Source: Candidatus Methanocorpusculum faecipullorum (GTDB lineage Archaea > Halobacteriota > Methanomicrobia > Methanomicrobiales > Methanocorpusculaceae). Taken from it: a DNA stretch of 64,000 nt. Position numbers and translations under genes: made by a program. Below are positions 54,343-63,227 of this stretch, piece after piece; the first letter of the stretch is position 1; each line of letters begins with the position of its first letter. The stretch is taken from contig JAHLFR010000007.1 of NCBI GenBank assembly GCA_018883755.1, forward strand, positions 1 through 64,000, in the 5' to 3' direction. The notes below the pieces were generated by a model. The model searched no databases. It was not told where the DNA came from and worked only from the letters and a program-made list of their open reading frames with translations.

Positions 54343-55107
54343 ATGAAATTTTCCGGAAAAGTTGTCGTTGTCACCGGAGCCGCAAAAGGTATCGGCAAAG
54401 CAGTTGCACTTCTCTTTGCTGAAGCTGGTGCAAAAGTTGCAGTTGTTGACATTGATGAAACCGAAGGGAAAAACACCTCAGACGAGATCATCAAAGCAGG
54501 AGGAGAGGCCTGTTTCATTCACTGCGATGTTGGATCCGAATCTAATGTTCTCCGGATGATCGCAGAGGTCACACAGACCTTTGGGACCATTGACATCCTC
54601 ATAAACGATGCTGCGCTCCAGCTCAACAAAGGTCTTCTGGATACGAGCACGGAAGAGTTCCAGCGTGTTCTGGACGTAAACGTCACAGGCACATTTCTCT
54701 GTACCCGGGAGGTAGCAAAACTCATGATTGCACAGAACAAAGGCGGTGCGATCGTCAACTTTTCCTCGACCTTCGCCGTAGTCGGCTCCCCAGGCTACCT
54801 TGCTTACCATGCTTCTAAAGGAGCAATTGCATCATTCACCCGTGCAGTAGCTGTCGCACTCCTGCCGTATGGAATCCGTGTTAATGCAGTTGCACCGGGA
54901 ACTACCGAGACTCCCGGTCTCTATGACGGTGCGCGAGATACCGGCAATTTGGAGACAGGTCTTGCCGGGTTCCTTGCACTTCAGCCACTCAAAAGATTCG
55001 GCAGACCGGAAGAGATCGCAGAGGTGGTACTTATGCTCGCAAGTGATGAGGCATCCTTTGTCTACGGAGCAGTATGGATGGCTGACGGTGCCTACACTAT
55101 AATCTAA
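54343..55107 (+). CDS. Short-chain dehydrogenase/reductase
   Basis: 254 residues of classical SDR: cofactor loop VTGAAKGIGKAVAL (about 9-22), NDAAL, catalytic NFSSTFA Ser and YHASK (Tyr, Lys near 148-152), and C-terminal APGTTETPG and MADGAYTII. Probably NAD(P)-dependent. Its position after the nucleotidyltransferase suggests a role in sugar metabolism, which is inference. Confidence 0.9.
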   Translation: MKFSGKVVVVTGAAKGIGKAVALLFAEAGAKVAVVDIDETEGKNTSDEIIKAGGEACFIHCDVGSESNVLRMIAEVTQTFGTIDILINDAALQLNKGLLDTSTEEFQRVLDVNVTGTFLCTREVAKLMIAQNKGGAIVNFSSTFAVVGSPGYLAYHASKGAIASFTRAVAVALLPYGIRVNAVAPGTTETPGLYDGARDTGNLETGLAGFLALQPLKRFGRPEEIAEVVLMLASDEASFVYGAVWMADGAYTII

Positions 55108-55120
55108 ACCTCAAAAAAAG

Positions 55121-55435
55121 TTAGTCGTGGAGGTGCATTCCGGCACGCCGGATTTCAAGCTCCTCCTCCACCTTTGCAAAATCCACGTCCGCGGCCTTGA
55201 GGGCAACCATCAAATGGAACAGCAGATCCGCAGCCTCACCAACAATCGCCTCCTCACGTCCGTTTTTCACCGCAAGCACAAACTCACAGGACTCCTCGCC
55301 AACCTTTTCAAGCGGTTTGTCAATCCCTTTCTCATGAAACAAAAGATGACGGACATACGATTTTTTGCCCGGATCCTCTGTTGCACGCTGGCAGATAACC
55401 TGCCACAACTCATCAAACACGTGTGCATCTGTCAT
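55121..55435 (-). CDS. hisE: Phosphoribosyl-ATP pyrophosphatase
   Basis: 104 residues with the MazG-like helical core DKPLEKVGEESCEFVLAVKN and EAIVGEAADLLFHLMVAL carrying the acidic metal ligands. It performs the second step of histidine synthesis. Its start overlaps the NusA-like gene by 4 nt. Confidence 0.93.
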   Translation of the reverse strand: MTDAHVFDELWQVICQRATEDPGKKSYVRHLLFHEKGIDKPLEKVGEESCEFVLAVKNGREEAIVGEAADLLFHLMVALKAADVDFAKVEEELEIRRAGMHLHD

Positions 55436-55905
55436 GTTGTCTCAGCATCTCCCGGAACTGCAATGTTTCCGATATCTTTACAGTAAAATCTGCGAACCAG
55501 CTGACGCGCCTTTTCGATGGTTGATCCACCTTTACCGATGGCAAGACCAACATCACTTTTCTCAGGAACAAGGACCGTTACCGGACCGTCATCTCCGCCG
55601 AACTGTACATCCAGGATCTCAGCAGGCTTGAACATGTTGGCAATAAAGTGATCCGGCTCCTCGGAAAACTCGACCATCTCGATCCGTTTTCCGAGAACCC
55701 GTGACATCTTTTTGATATTATCACCGCTCTTTCCGATTGCAAGTCCCATGTCACCCTGCTTAATCACATAGATGATCCGATCAAATCGATCATCAATCAG
55801 GCAGTCAATCGCAGTAGCCTTTGTTAAAATCCGGAGCTCCTCGATATACCGGCGTTCTTTAAATCCGATAGTCCGCTCCATTGCATATTTGTCAATAATA
55901 TCCAT
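55432..55905 (-). CDS. NusA-like KH-domain transcription factor
   Basis: 157 residues with two KH-type domains: DMGLAIGKSGDNIKKMSRVL (about 52-71) and DVGLAIGKGGSTIEKARQLV (about 117-136) with the GxxG pairs. Archaeal NusA-like proteins are made of KH domains only and bind RNA near transcription termination signals. It is followed by hisE (4-nt overlap). Confidence 0.92.
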   Translation of the reverse strand: MDIIDKYAMERTIGFKERRYIEELRILTKATAIDCLIDDRFDRIIYVIKQGDMGLAIGKSGDNIKKMSRVLGKRIEMVEFSEEPDHFIANMFKPAEILDVQFGGDDGPVTVLVPEKSDVGLAIGKGGSTIEKARQLVRRFYCKDIGNIAVPGDAETT

Positions 55906-55978
55906 ACGTATCAGAAATTTACCTATTGCAACAATTGATGCGGGGACATGCCCCGCAGTATTCGAGAATGATTTTGGG

Positions 55979-57412
55979 TTAGTAGGATCTTCCTACAAGA
56001 GCCGCTTTACCCTTCTTACCGCAGATGATACATGGGCCCTCATCATCGACCACGTACTTGCTGCGGACCTCAGTTCCTAACAGACTTGAGTTCGTCAGCT
56101 CCTCGAGCTTGTCTGCACAGTCACGACAGCCGCACCAGTGAACAACCACTACGTTTCCATCGAGTTTCTCGTTACACTCTTCAGGAGTTACAGCAGTCAT
56201 CAGATGGCTTTCCAGATGATTTTCCGCACGTTCAAGGATTTGATCGTGGGCTTCGTCAAGGAGTTTCTTTACCGACTCTGCAGCATTTTCACGTGGAATA
56301 ACCGTTTTCACACCAAGACGATTCACACAGACAAGCTGGTTGTTGTCAAGATCACGGGGACCGAGCTCAACACGGAGCGGGACACCGTGCAGTTCCCAGT
56401 GGTAATATTTTGCACCGGGACGCATGTCACGGGAATCAGTCTTCACGCGAAGACCGGCAGATTTCAGTTCACTCTCCAGAGTTTTTACTGCAGCAAGAAT
56501 CTCATCACCGCGCTTTCCCACGATGACCGGAATGATAACAACCTGTGTTGGGGCGACCGTTGCCGGAAGTACCAGTCCTTTGTCATCCCCGTGCACACCA
56601 ATGATTGCAGCAATACACCTCTCGGAGATACCGTAACAGGTCTGTGATCCAAATTGCTGCTCACCATTCACATCCTCATAGGTGATGCCAAACGTCTTGG
56701 AGAAGTGATCTCCAAGATGGTGGACAGTTCCTATCTGGAGTGTGCGTCCATCCGGCATTACAGCATCAATCGCCATGGTAAAGTCAGCTCCCGGGAACTT
56801 ATCCCAGTCCGGACGCTTGGAGATGATGATTGGAACGCCGAGATCGCGATAAAATTCCTGAGAGAGAGCAAGTTCATACTCAACCTGCTCATTCGCCTCA
56901 TCCCAGGTTGCGTGGACTGTGTGAGACTCCATGAAAGAGGTGATCTCACGAAGCCGGATGAGCGGACGTGTGTGCTTTGTCTCATACCGGAAGGTGTTCA
57001 CGATCTGATAGAGTTTCAGCGGGAGATCAGCATGAGACCGGATCCACAGCGCATACATTGGATAAATTGCTGTTTCAGAGGTTGGACGGAGGGCGAGTTT
57101 CACATCCAGAGGGGAGAGACCGCCATGAGTAACCCAGTACACCTCATCCTCAAAACCTTTGATGTGTTCCGCCTCTTTCATAAACTCCGTCTCGGGAATC
57201 AGGAGCGGGAACAGTGTCTCTTCATGATCTCTGTTTAAGAGGCTGCGAAGCAGTGTGTAAGTATGGTTGCGGAGTGCAAATCCAAACGGGTACCACACAT
57301 ACAGACCTTTTACCGGGTAGCGGACATCCATAATCTCCGCGCGCCGAATAACTTCATTGTACCACGCGCTGAAATCACTTCGCGGCGGTAATCCTTCCGT
57401 ATCATCTGCCAT
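55979..57412 (-). CDS. proS: Prolyl-tRNA synthetase (archaeal type)
   Basis: 477 residues of class II synthetase: motif 1 near [16 protein letters not shown], then motif 2 in [20 protein letters not shown], an anticodon-binding domain with [14 protein letters not shown] and a C-terminal zinc-type domain with [12 protein letters not shown] and [17 protein letters not shown]. The last Tyr is conserved in the archaeal/eukaryotic type. It lies 73 nt upstream of the NusA-like gene. Confidence 0.97.
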   Translation of the reverse strand: MADDTEGLPPRSDFSAWYNEVIRRAEIMDVRYPVKGLYVWYPFGFALRNHTYTLLRSLLNRDHEETLFPLLIPETEFMKEAEHIKGFEDEVYWVTHGGLSPLDVKLALRPTSETAIYPMYALWIRSHADLPLKLYQIVNTFRYETKHTRPLIRLREITSFMESHTVHATWDEANEQVEYELALSQEFYRDLGVPIIISKRPDWDKFPGADFTMAIDAVMPDGRTLQIGTVHHLGDHFSKTFGITYEDVNGEQQFGSQTCYGISERCIAAIIGVHGDDKGLVLPATVAPTQVVIIPVIVGKRGDEILAAVKTLESELKSAGLRVKTDSRDMRPGAKYYHWELHGVPLRVELGPRDLDNNQLVCVNRLGVKTVIPRENAAESVKKLLDEAHDQILERAENHLESHLMTAVTPEECNEKLDGNVVVVHWCGCRDCADKLEELTNSSLLGTEVRSKYVVDDEGPCIICGKKGKAALVGRSY

Positions 57413-57590
57413 GTTGTATATACACCTGAAGCAGTAGATCTATGCGTCGAGAGAGTATTAAGATAACCAACAGGATTTGTCCAAAAAATTGGAACTCATA
57501 CAGGAGAAGTACACACGTCACGTTATGGTTTTGAAGTACAACAGTTGGAACAGGAGCGTAGCGAAACAATAACCACAGGGAAGGGCAGAA

Positions 57591-58781
57591 TCAAATCTCA
57601 AGAACCGATCGTCCGCCGCCGGTAATACACTCACCTCCGGATCTTCCGACCACATAGGTATCCTCAACGCCGACCGTCCCGACTCCAGGAACACCGGATT
57701 TTGGTTCAAGTGCAATAACCATATTCTCTGTAAGCGGTGAATCAAAACCCAGCGCAATCACCGGCCATTCGTTTACCACAAGACCAATACCGTGACCAAG
57801 GAAGGACACACGGCGGCTTTTATACCCCATGAAATTCTCGGAGAGCTCTGGACTGATAGAGTTAAGAATCTCTGCATAAATTTCAGATGGAATGTTTCCT
57901 GCGGCAAGGAGGGATGCAGCCTTTCTCTGCACTGCAATACACTCTTCATGCAGCTTCAGGGCATGGTCCGGCAGTTTTCCCTGAAAGGAGTAGACCTGTG
58001 TTTTATCTGTGTGATATCCATTGTACCCATAGCCGATATCAACAAACACGAGATCTCCTTTTGCAAGCAGACGATCTCTGCTACCTACCGAGGGGACAAT
58101 CGCAGATGCACCCAGCATTCCCCCAGGGCCGTCAAAGCAGGTTGCTTCAAGGGTCGTTGTGCCAAAACCCATCTGACCGATCTGCATCTCTGTTCCAAAA
58201 CCGGAAAACCGTACCACTCCTTGATAGTGCAGATCCATCATTGCGTGATAGAGTTCCCCAAATAACTGTGCCTCACTCATCCCCTCATACAAAATCTCCG
58301 GCACAATCTTCATCAGAAGGTGATCGTGTTCCCTCCCTGCACACCGCAGAAACTCCAGTTCATACTGACTTTTCACCGCACGGAGACTGAGCATCACCGG
58401 GTCAAGGGCAAGCACTGTCTCGAACCGGAAGTACTTTTTCAACCGGTCAAGTACAGCTACCGGGACCTGATCCGTTTCAACAAAGATTCTCCCCAAATCC
58501 GAGGGGAGATAGTCCCTCATATCGCGGTAGCTTTTCATTGGATAAACAGTACCAAGCGGGGACTCAGCCTGTGCCCGCTCGAAACTCCTTCGAACAAAAA
58601 ACAGCACATCCCCGTTTCTGCGTAAAACAAGAACACCGTCCTGAATCGTTCCAGTGAGATAGTACATATTGATTCTTCCAAAAATGAGGGCTGTGTCCCA
58701 GGACGAGTCAGACATTTCAAGTGCGGAGAAGAGGTGCGCAAGCCGCATCTCCGACTCAGATTTAGGAAGTTTCAGATACAC
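57591..58781 (-). CDS. M24 family Xaa-Pro peptidase
   Basis: 396 residues with a creatinase-like N-terminal domain and a C-terminal pita-bread domain. Metal ligands are in FVDIGYGYNGYHTDKTQVY (two Asp), FLGHGIGLVVNEWP (His), MVIALEPKSG (Glu) and VGVEDTYVVG (Glu). Aminopeptidase P/prolidase-type; the precise substrate is uncertain. It is co-directional with SpoIIM and DUF63, but 112 nt after them. Confidence 0.9.
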   Translation of the reverse strand: MYLKLPKSESEMRLAHLFSALEMSDSSWDTALIFGRINMYYLTGTIQDGVLVLRRNGDVLFFVRRSFERAQAESPLGTVYPMKSYRDMRDYLPSDLGRIFVETDQVPVAVLDRLKKYFRFETVLALDPVMLSLRAVKSQYELEFLRCAGREHDHLLMKIVPEILYEGMSEAQLFGELYHAMMDLHYQGVVRFSGFGTEMQIGQMGFGTTTLEATCFDGPGGMLGASAIVPSVGSRDRLLAKGDLVFVDIGYGYNGYHTDKTQVYSFQGKLPDHALKLHEECIAVQRKAASLLAAGNIPSEIYAEILNSISPELSENFMGYKSRRVSFLGHGIGLVVNEWPVIALGFDSPLTENMVIALEPKSGVPGVGTVGVEDTYVVGRSGGECITGGGRSVLEI

Positions 58782-58893
58782 GAAAAATCTCCATCCGTAA
58801 AATTACTGATGTGATATGTTGCACCAGAGATTAATACTGAGGGATTAGGGAGATGTCCTCAGAAATTACCCACTCTATGGTTTGTAGACGAAA

Positions 58894-59472
58894 TCAGACA
58901 CCTGAAAGAACGAGCATTGCAATCTCCGGCGTCACAAAGGACTCTACCAATGCTGCAATGACCAAAAGCGGAACAACAACAAGCAAAAAACGTGTCCCAT
59001 ACCATAGACATGTTTTCCCAGCATTGTCTCTTCCCTGTGCATCCAGATAAAGAGAACGTCCTGTCTGCAGACCAAGTGCTGCAGCCATGAGAATTGCTGC
59101 AATCTCAAAAATTCCGTGAGGGACAAGTGTTGCCGCAAAAACTGATACATCATACCCGCGCAGCATAACACTTGAGATGCTACCGATCACATAGCCATTT
59201 GACACCAGAACAAACAGGGTGACGACCCCAAACGTCACTCCACCGATAAACAGGATTAAGCAGACCTTCAGATTATTGAAAAAGATCTGCCAGGACAGCA
59301 ATGCAGGCATCGAGGAATCCAGTTCTGTAGTAGAGCTCTGGAATGTCACAACAATCTCGTCAGCCATAGCCGGCATCTCGATGGACTCGGCATACCCATA
59401 TATACAGGAGCCAAAGAATACCACCACAACAACCGCAAGTGCAATGATATAGAGACATCTATCTGACAACAT
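58894..59472 (-). CDS. SpoIIM-family (stage II sporulation protein M-like) membrane protein
   Basis: 192 residues with several membrane helices: an early helix (LYIIALAVVVVVFFGSCIYG) and a helix pair around LSWQIFFNNLKVCLILFIGG, the family core, then GTLVPHGIFEIAAIL-like sequence. Despite the name, archaea do not sporulate; a membrane-remodelling or transport role is guessed. ATG 59472 shares its first base with the DUF63 stop, so the pair is translationally coupled. Confidence 0.85.
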   Translation of the reverse strand: MLSDRCLYIIALAVVVVVFFGSCIYGYAESIEMPAMADEIVVTFQSSTTELDSSMPALLSWQIFFNNLKVCLILFIGGVTFGVVTLFVLVSNGYVIGSISSVMLRGYDVSVFAATLVPHGIFEIAAILMAAALGLQTGRSLYLDAQGRDNAGKTCLWYGTRFLLVVVPLLVIAALVESFVTPEIAMLVLSGV

Positions 59473-60329
59473 CAGATGAACAGCACCATCCGCAGAATAT
59501 CCCGAACGCCCGGTGCAAATCCGACCGTGATCATAGCAAGCAGTACCAGATGCCAGACCTCATCCATACCCTCTTCGTTCCGGAACTTCTCCAGAACCCA
59601 GATGGCAGGGATCAGGACTACCATTTTGAGAGGAAACATCACAAATGCCGTTCCCGTAAGCTGGATAAGTGCATCTCCCAAGACGTGCTGTTCAATATAG
59701 TGCATCGGATGCAGATCCAGTGCAAAACTTGTGGCCGACGCATCCAGAAGCTGACCAAATATCAGAATCTTGTACAGTGGATGTGTCACGTATTCCCAGG
59801 AAAAACCATAGCGGAGTAAGGCCCAGAACAGAGACGCCACAACCGTTGCCATCACCAGAATACATCCTGCAACCCACAGCGCAAGCTCCGTCTGAGTGAT
59901 TCCCCACCAGCAAAGGAACACTAAACACGCAAGATTTGATATGACACCAACCCAGAAATACGGTTTTGTATAGGAGGCGACAATCCCGTGATTTTCCAAG
60001 GTGCGGGAGAGTACCAGAACGAAAATCGTGTACAACAACACCAGGAAAAAGATTGGAGGTGTAACAAACAACACCCACCATGGCTCGGGGATAAATCCGG
60101 TATCCTCCACAACCCGGAGTACTCCGCCGAAGATGACAAACGGCATCGATGCCAAGATAAGCTGCGTATCAACCCTGATGTTATTCGCCCGTGCCCAGCG
60201 GTAAAGAAGATAAAGGGTGACGAGTAACAAGATTGCACACGTAATCGTCAGATAGATATTGTACGGCTGGTCCTCAAGGACTGCATCGATATAGTATTTT
60301 TGTATGAACGCACCTATTTCATTAAACAT
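59472..60329 (-). CDS. DUF63 membrane protein
   Basis: 285 residues with about eight helices. RVDTQLILASMPFVIFGGVL (about 54-73) and DASATSFALDLHPMHYIEQH are the landmarks of the archaeal DUF63 family of unknown function. It is translationally coupled to the SpoIIM gene and divergent from egsA, whose ATG at 60330 adjoins this start. The promoter for both must lie within the other transcript, so the annotated start may be off by some residues. Confidence 0.87.
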   Translation of the reverse strand: MFNEIGAFIQKYYIDAVLEDQPYNIYLTITCAILLLVTLYLLYRWARANNIRVDTQLILASMPFVIFGGVLRVVEDTGFIPEPWWVLFVTPPIFFLVLLYTIFVLVLSRTLENHGIVASYTKPYFWVGVISNLACLVFLCWWGITQTELALWVAGCILVMATVVASLFWALLRYGFSWEYVTHPLYKILIFGQLLDASATSFALDLHPMHYIEQHVLGDALIQLTGTAFVMFPLKMVVLIPAIWVLEKFRNEEGMDEVWHLVLLAMITVGFAPGVRDILRMVLFI

Positions 60330-61427
60330 ATGGGGGTCCCGACCGTGAACGTAGACAATAATAGGATACTAAAGGATAAAACCTTTGACAAATCCCGTTG
60401 GATTCAGATGCCACGCAATGTCGTGGTCGGCCATGACGCACTACTGCAAATCCCAGGAATTATCGACGACCTCGGTGTTGCAGGACCCATCATGCTCCTG
60501 TCAGGCCCTACAACTATGCAGACCGTTGGCGCACGGGTTGCAGAGCTCCTAGTGGGGCACTCTATCACCACCTGCCTTGTTGGACGAATCACCTATGATG
60601 AGATTCAACGCATTGAAGACGAGGCAAAGAAAACAGGAGTCGTTCTCATCATCGCAGTAGGGGGAGGACGTGTCATTGACACTGCAAAAGTTGTTTCCTA
60701 TAATCTTGACATTCAGTTTGTCAGTGTCCCTACGGCAGCATCCCATGATGGTATTGCATCTTCCCGCGCTTCGGTTGTAACGGATTCTGGGAATGTCAGT
60801 GTTGCAGCCCAACCACCGCTTGCAATTGTAGCTGATACAGGTATCATTGCAACCGCCCCGCACCGACTGCTTGCTGCAGGATGTGCAGACATCATTGCAA
60901 ATTATACTGCTATTCTTGACTGGGAGCTCTCCCATCGTCTTACGGGTGAGACAATTAGCGAGTATGCGCTGACCCTCTCAAAGATCACTGCAGAGATTCT
61001 GGTAAACAACACAGATCTTGTCAGCCACAATGATGAAACTGCTGTGTGGATTGTAGTAAAGGCACTTTTTTCCTCAGGGATTGCCATGAGCATTGCCGGA
61101 AGTTCCCGCCCTGCATCCGGCGGTGAACACAAGTTTGCCCACATGCTTGAACGTCTTGCACCGGGATCAGCTTTGCACGGTGAGGCTTGTGGACTCGGTA
61201 CTATCATTGGCATGTATCTTCACGGAGGGGATTGGAAAGGTATCCGGACCTCACTCAAACGCATCGGGGCCCCGACCACACCACAGGACCTTGGTATTAG
61301 TAATGAGATCTGCGTTGAGGCAGTCCTCAGGGCCTGTGAGATCCGACCCGAACGATTCACAATCTTTGACACAGGAATCACGAGAGAAGCAGCGGTTGCG
61401 GCAGTAGAAGCATTGTATGAGGTGTAA
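60330..61427 (+). CDS. egsA: Glycerol-1-phosphate dehydrogenase (NAD(P)+)
   Basis: About 365 residues of Fe/Zn-dependent dehydrogenase. NAD motif AVGGGRVIDTAK, zinc ligands in TAASHDGIASS, GEHKFAHMLER and LHGEACGLGT. It makes sn-glycerol-1-phosphate from dihydroxyacetone phosphate, the stereochemical signature of archaeal ether lipids. Starts at 60300, 60330 (ATG), 60345 (GTG) and 60408 are in frame; homologous sequence clearly covers from KSRWIQMPRNVVVG, so the choice is uncertain by up to about 25 residues. It is divergent from DUF63. Confidence 0.93.
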   Translation: MGVPTVNVDNNRILKDKTFDKSRWIQMPRNVVVGHDALLQIPGIIDDLGVAGPIMLLSGPTTMQTVGARVAELLVGHSITTCLVGRITYDEIQRIEDEAKKTGVVLIIAVGGGRVIDTAKVVSYNLDIQFVSVPTAASHDGIASSRASVVTDSGNVSVAAQPPLAIVADTGIIATAPHRLLAAGCADIIANYTAILDWELSHRLTGETISEYALTLSKITAEILVNNTDLVSHNDETAVWIVVKALFSSGIAMSIAGSSRPASGGEHKFAHMLERLAPGSALHGEACGLGTIIGMYLHGGDWKGIRTSLKRIGAPTTPQDLGISNEICVEAVLRACEIRPERFTIFDTGITREAAVAAVEALYEV

Positions 61428-61433
61428 TACAGA

Positions 61434-61895
61434 ATGGACGATACAGAAAAAATAGTCACCATCGTTGGATCCGTGCTTGCCCACGAGGGAGCCGAGTTCG
61501 TCTATGCGGGAAAGATAACCGAATGTGATAATTGTAAAGTCGGCAAAGTATGCCACAATGCAAAACTCCGGGAAGGACGCAGATACCGTGTGATTGCAGT
61601 TCGTCCAACAAAACACGAATGCTTTGTTCATGCCGGCGGAGCAGTTGCAGTGGAGGTGGCAGAAGCGCCAATCACTGCGGTAATTCCAACAAGCCAGGCA
61701 ACCCGCCGGACCCGAATTACTTACACACCAGTTTGTGACGATCGGTTCTGTAAAGGCTATGCATTTTGCCATCCTGATGGGATGACAGACAAAGGACGTT
61801 ATGTTGTGCTTGAGGTTCTTGGATCCTACAATGAAATGTGTCCGATGGGAAAGAAAAATCTCAAACTCGTTGAGCTGCGCCACGTGCCAACATAA
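61434..61895 (+). CDS. UPF0179 family protein
   Basis: 153 residues with conserved cysteines in ITECDNCKVGKVCHNAKL, VCDDRFCKGYAFCHP and NEMCPMGKKNLKLVE. This archaeal family is likely to bind metal; function unknown. It starts 6 nt after egsA on the same strand and its 3' end overlaps the convergent ADP-ribosylglycohydrolase gene by 35 bp. Confidence 0.88.
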   Translation: MDDTEKIVTIVGSVLAHEGAEFVYAGKITECDNCKVGKVCHNAKLREGRRYRVIAVRPTKHECFVHAGGAVAVEVAEAPITAVIPTSQATRRTRITYTPVCDDRFCKGYAFCHPDGMTDKGRYVVLEVLGSYNEMCPMGKKNLKLVELRHVPT

Positions 61896-62733
61896 GGGCA
61901 TTGGCACACTCAGTGATCTTTTTTCGGATATTGATCCGGCAAACCCATTCCGTTGGCAGATCGTTTATGCCGAAGTACAGTCCAGCAAGTCCCCCGGAGA
62001 TAGATGCAATTGTATCCGTGTCACCGCCAAGTGTTACCGCGCATTCAATACAGTCACGGACCGAATCAGATTCCAAGAAACAGGAAAATGCACATCGTGT
62101 GGCCTCCAGAGCATCGACCGATGGGATGAGTTCCCCGGAAAACAGATCCGATCTCCCTGATGCATCCCGAGCGGCTACAAGGGCTTCATCTTTGTCACCC
62201 CCTGCCAATAATACTGCGGCAGCAGCGGAAACCGCTGCACAACAGTCTCCTGCAACCGGATCATAGTGGGTGAACGCCGACACTCGCCGCGCTTCAGAGG
62301 CTACCGTTTCAGGAGTGCAGATCATACCTACGGGAAGTGTCCGCATGACACTGCCATTTGTTCTGCTCCCAAAAAGTAAATCTACCACTTTAACTGCCTC
62401 ATCAGAAACGCATCCCTGTTCCAAAAGTACACATAGTGTCTTTGTGGTCCTGCCGAATGTTACTGGATTCTGCAGAACAACCCTTGTCATACGCAGGAGA
62501 AATGCATCCCGATCAAACGTACCATAGGAAAGATACGTTTCAAGCAGGGAAAGTGTCATCATTGTGTCGTCGGTTACCGCACCGGCAGGAAGGGAAAATT
62601 GTCCACCCCCAGTAACCGAGAGGTTGTAACGTGGCCCTGGCATCATTCCCTCAAAGGTAAGACCAACCGCATCACCTGCTGCCACACCGAACAGCCCTCC
62701 AAAGATCCTTTCCTTCTCAGATATAAACGTCAT
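61861..62733 (-). CDS. ADP-ribosylglycohydrolase family protein
   Basis: About 290 residues. The family signature is complete: GVAAGDAVGLTFEG near 14-27, VTDDTMMTLSLLETYL (about 51-66) and GGDTDTIASISGGLAG. The enzymes remove ADP-ribose from proteins or related substrates using two magnesium ions. ATG 62733 has GAGGG 6 nt upstream; longer starts to 62766 lack it. The N-terminal region contains a 20-nt sequence repeated upstream at 62859-62878. Confidence 0.9.
   Translation of the reverse strand: MTFISEKERIFGGLFGVAAGDAVGLTFEGMMPGPRYNLSVTGGGQFSLPAGAVTDDTMMTLSLLETYLSYGTFDRDAFLLRMTRVVLQNPVTFGRTTKTLCVLLEQGCVSDEAVKVVDLLFGSRTNGSVMRTLPVGMICTPETVASEARRVSAFTHYDPVAGDCCAAVSAAAAVLLAGGDKDEALVAARDASGRSDLFSGELIPSVDALEATRCAFSCFLESDSVRDCIECAVTLGGDTDTIASISGGLAGLYFGINDLPTEWVCRINIRKKITECANALMLARGAAQRV
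62713..62732. repeat. 20-nt direct repeat, copy 1 (inside the hydrolase start)
   Basis: CTTCTCAGATATAAACGTCA, identical to 62859-62878, coding for the first residues of the hydrolase on the minus strand. Confidence 0.7.
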
Positions 62734-62773
62734 CCAAACCCTCATATGTGAGTGATGTACTCCCAAGAGAAAA

Positions 62774-62853
62774 CCCGGTTCGCACAGGTTATTTTGGAAA
62801 ATTACGCTTGTAGCGAGCAGAACTAAGTCACATACCTGGGGAACTAAACCGGG
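62774..62853. other. Possibly folded RNA element upstream of the hydrolase
   Basis: CCCGGTT at 62774-62780 pairs with AACCGGG at 62847-62853, and CAGGT/ACCTG nests inside. Between them ATTT-TGGA-AAAT and GCTTG-TAG-CGAGC can each form a hairpin. In the minus-strand transcript it would be in the leader of the hydrolase gene, beginning 40 nt upstream of the start. Confidence 0.35.
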
Positions 62854-62858
62854 AGTTT

Positions 62859-62878
62859 CTTCTCAGATATAAACGTCA
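62859..62878. repeat. 20-nt direct repeat, copy 2
   Basis: Exact copy of 62713-62732. On the minus strand it follows GTG and would code MTFISEK, then runs to a stop after 11 codons, so it looks like the relic of a duplicated gene start. Confidence 0.6.
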
Positions 62879-62947
62879 CCAATAACCTATATCAGTAAAT
62901 GAACAGACAAATGTAAGTAATCTTTTGATACGAGGTGTTTTGAAAAT

Positions 62948-63211
62948 ATGCAGAAAGAAGAGTTGCTTCACTTACATATGCTAATGGTTCAGATCAAGAA
63001 ATACTATGAGTCTGTATCCGGTAACACTGTTCCGACAGCCGAGTATGACGCAATGCAGATATCCCCTATCCATATCCATAAAAATAAGAATCTTCACCGT
63101 GTCGCCCTCCTTACGCTTGGCAACGAGATCGTTACCGAGATGAACGTCCACAAAAAGCCCCAGACTTCATTTCCCCAAGAGTCCGGTGCGGGCGTCGTTG
63201 CAGAACACTAA
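62948..63211 (+). CDS. UPF0058 family protein
   Basis: 87 residues. The helical start MQKEELLHLHMLMVQIKKYY and HKNKNLHRVALLTLGNEI are family hallmarks. UPF0058 is widespread in euryarchaea with unknown function; it looks like a small helical bundle with clustered histidines. GAGGTG lies 11 nt upstream. It precedes elp3 by 16 nt. Confidence 0.88.
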   Translation: MQKEELLHLHMLMVQIKKYYESVSGNTVPTAEYDAMQISPIHIHKNKNLHRVALLTLGNEIVTEMNVHKKPQTSFPQESGAGVVAEH

Positions 63212-63227
63212 CTCTTTTCCTTCAAAT

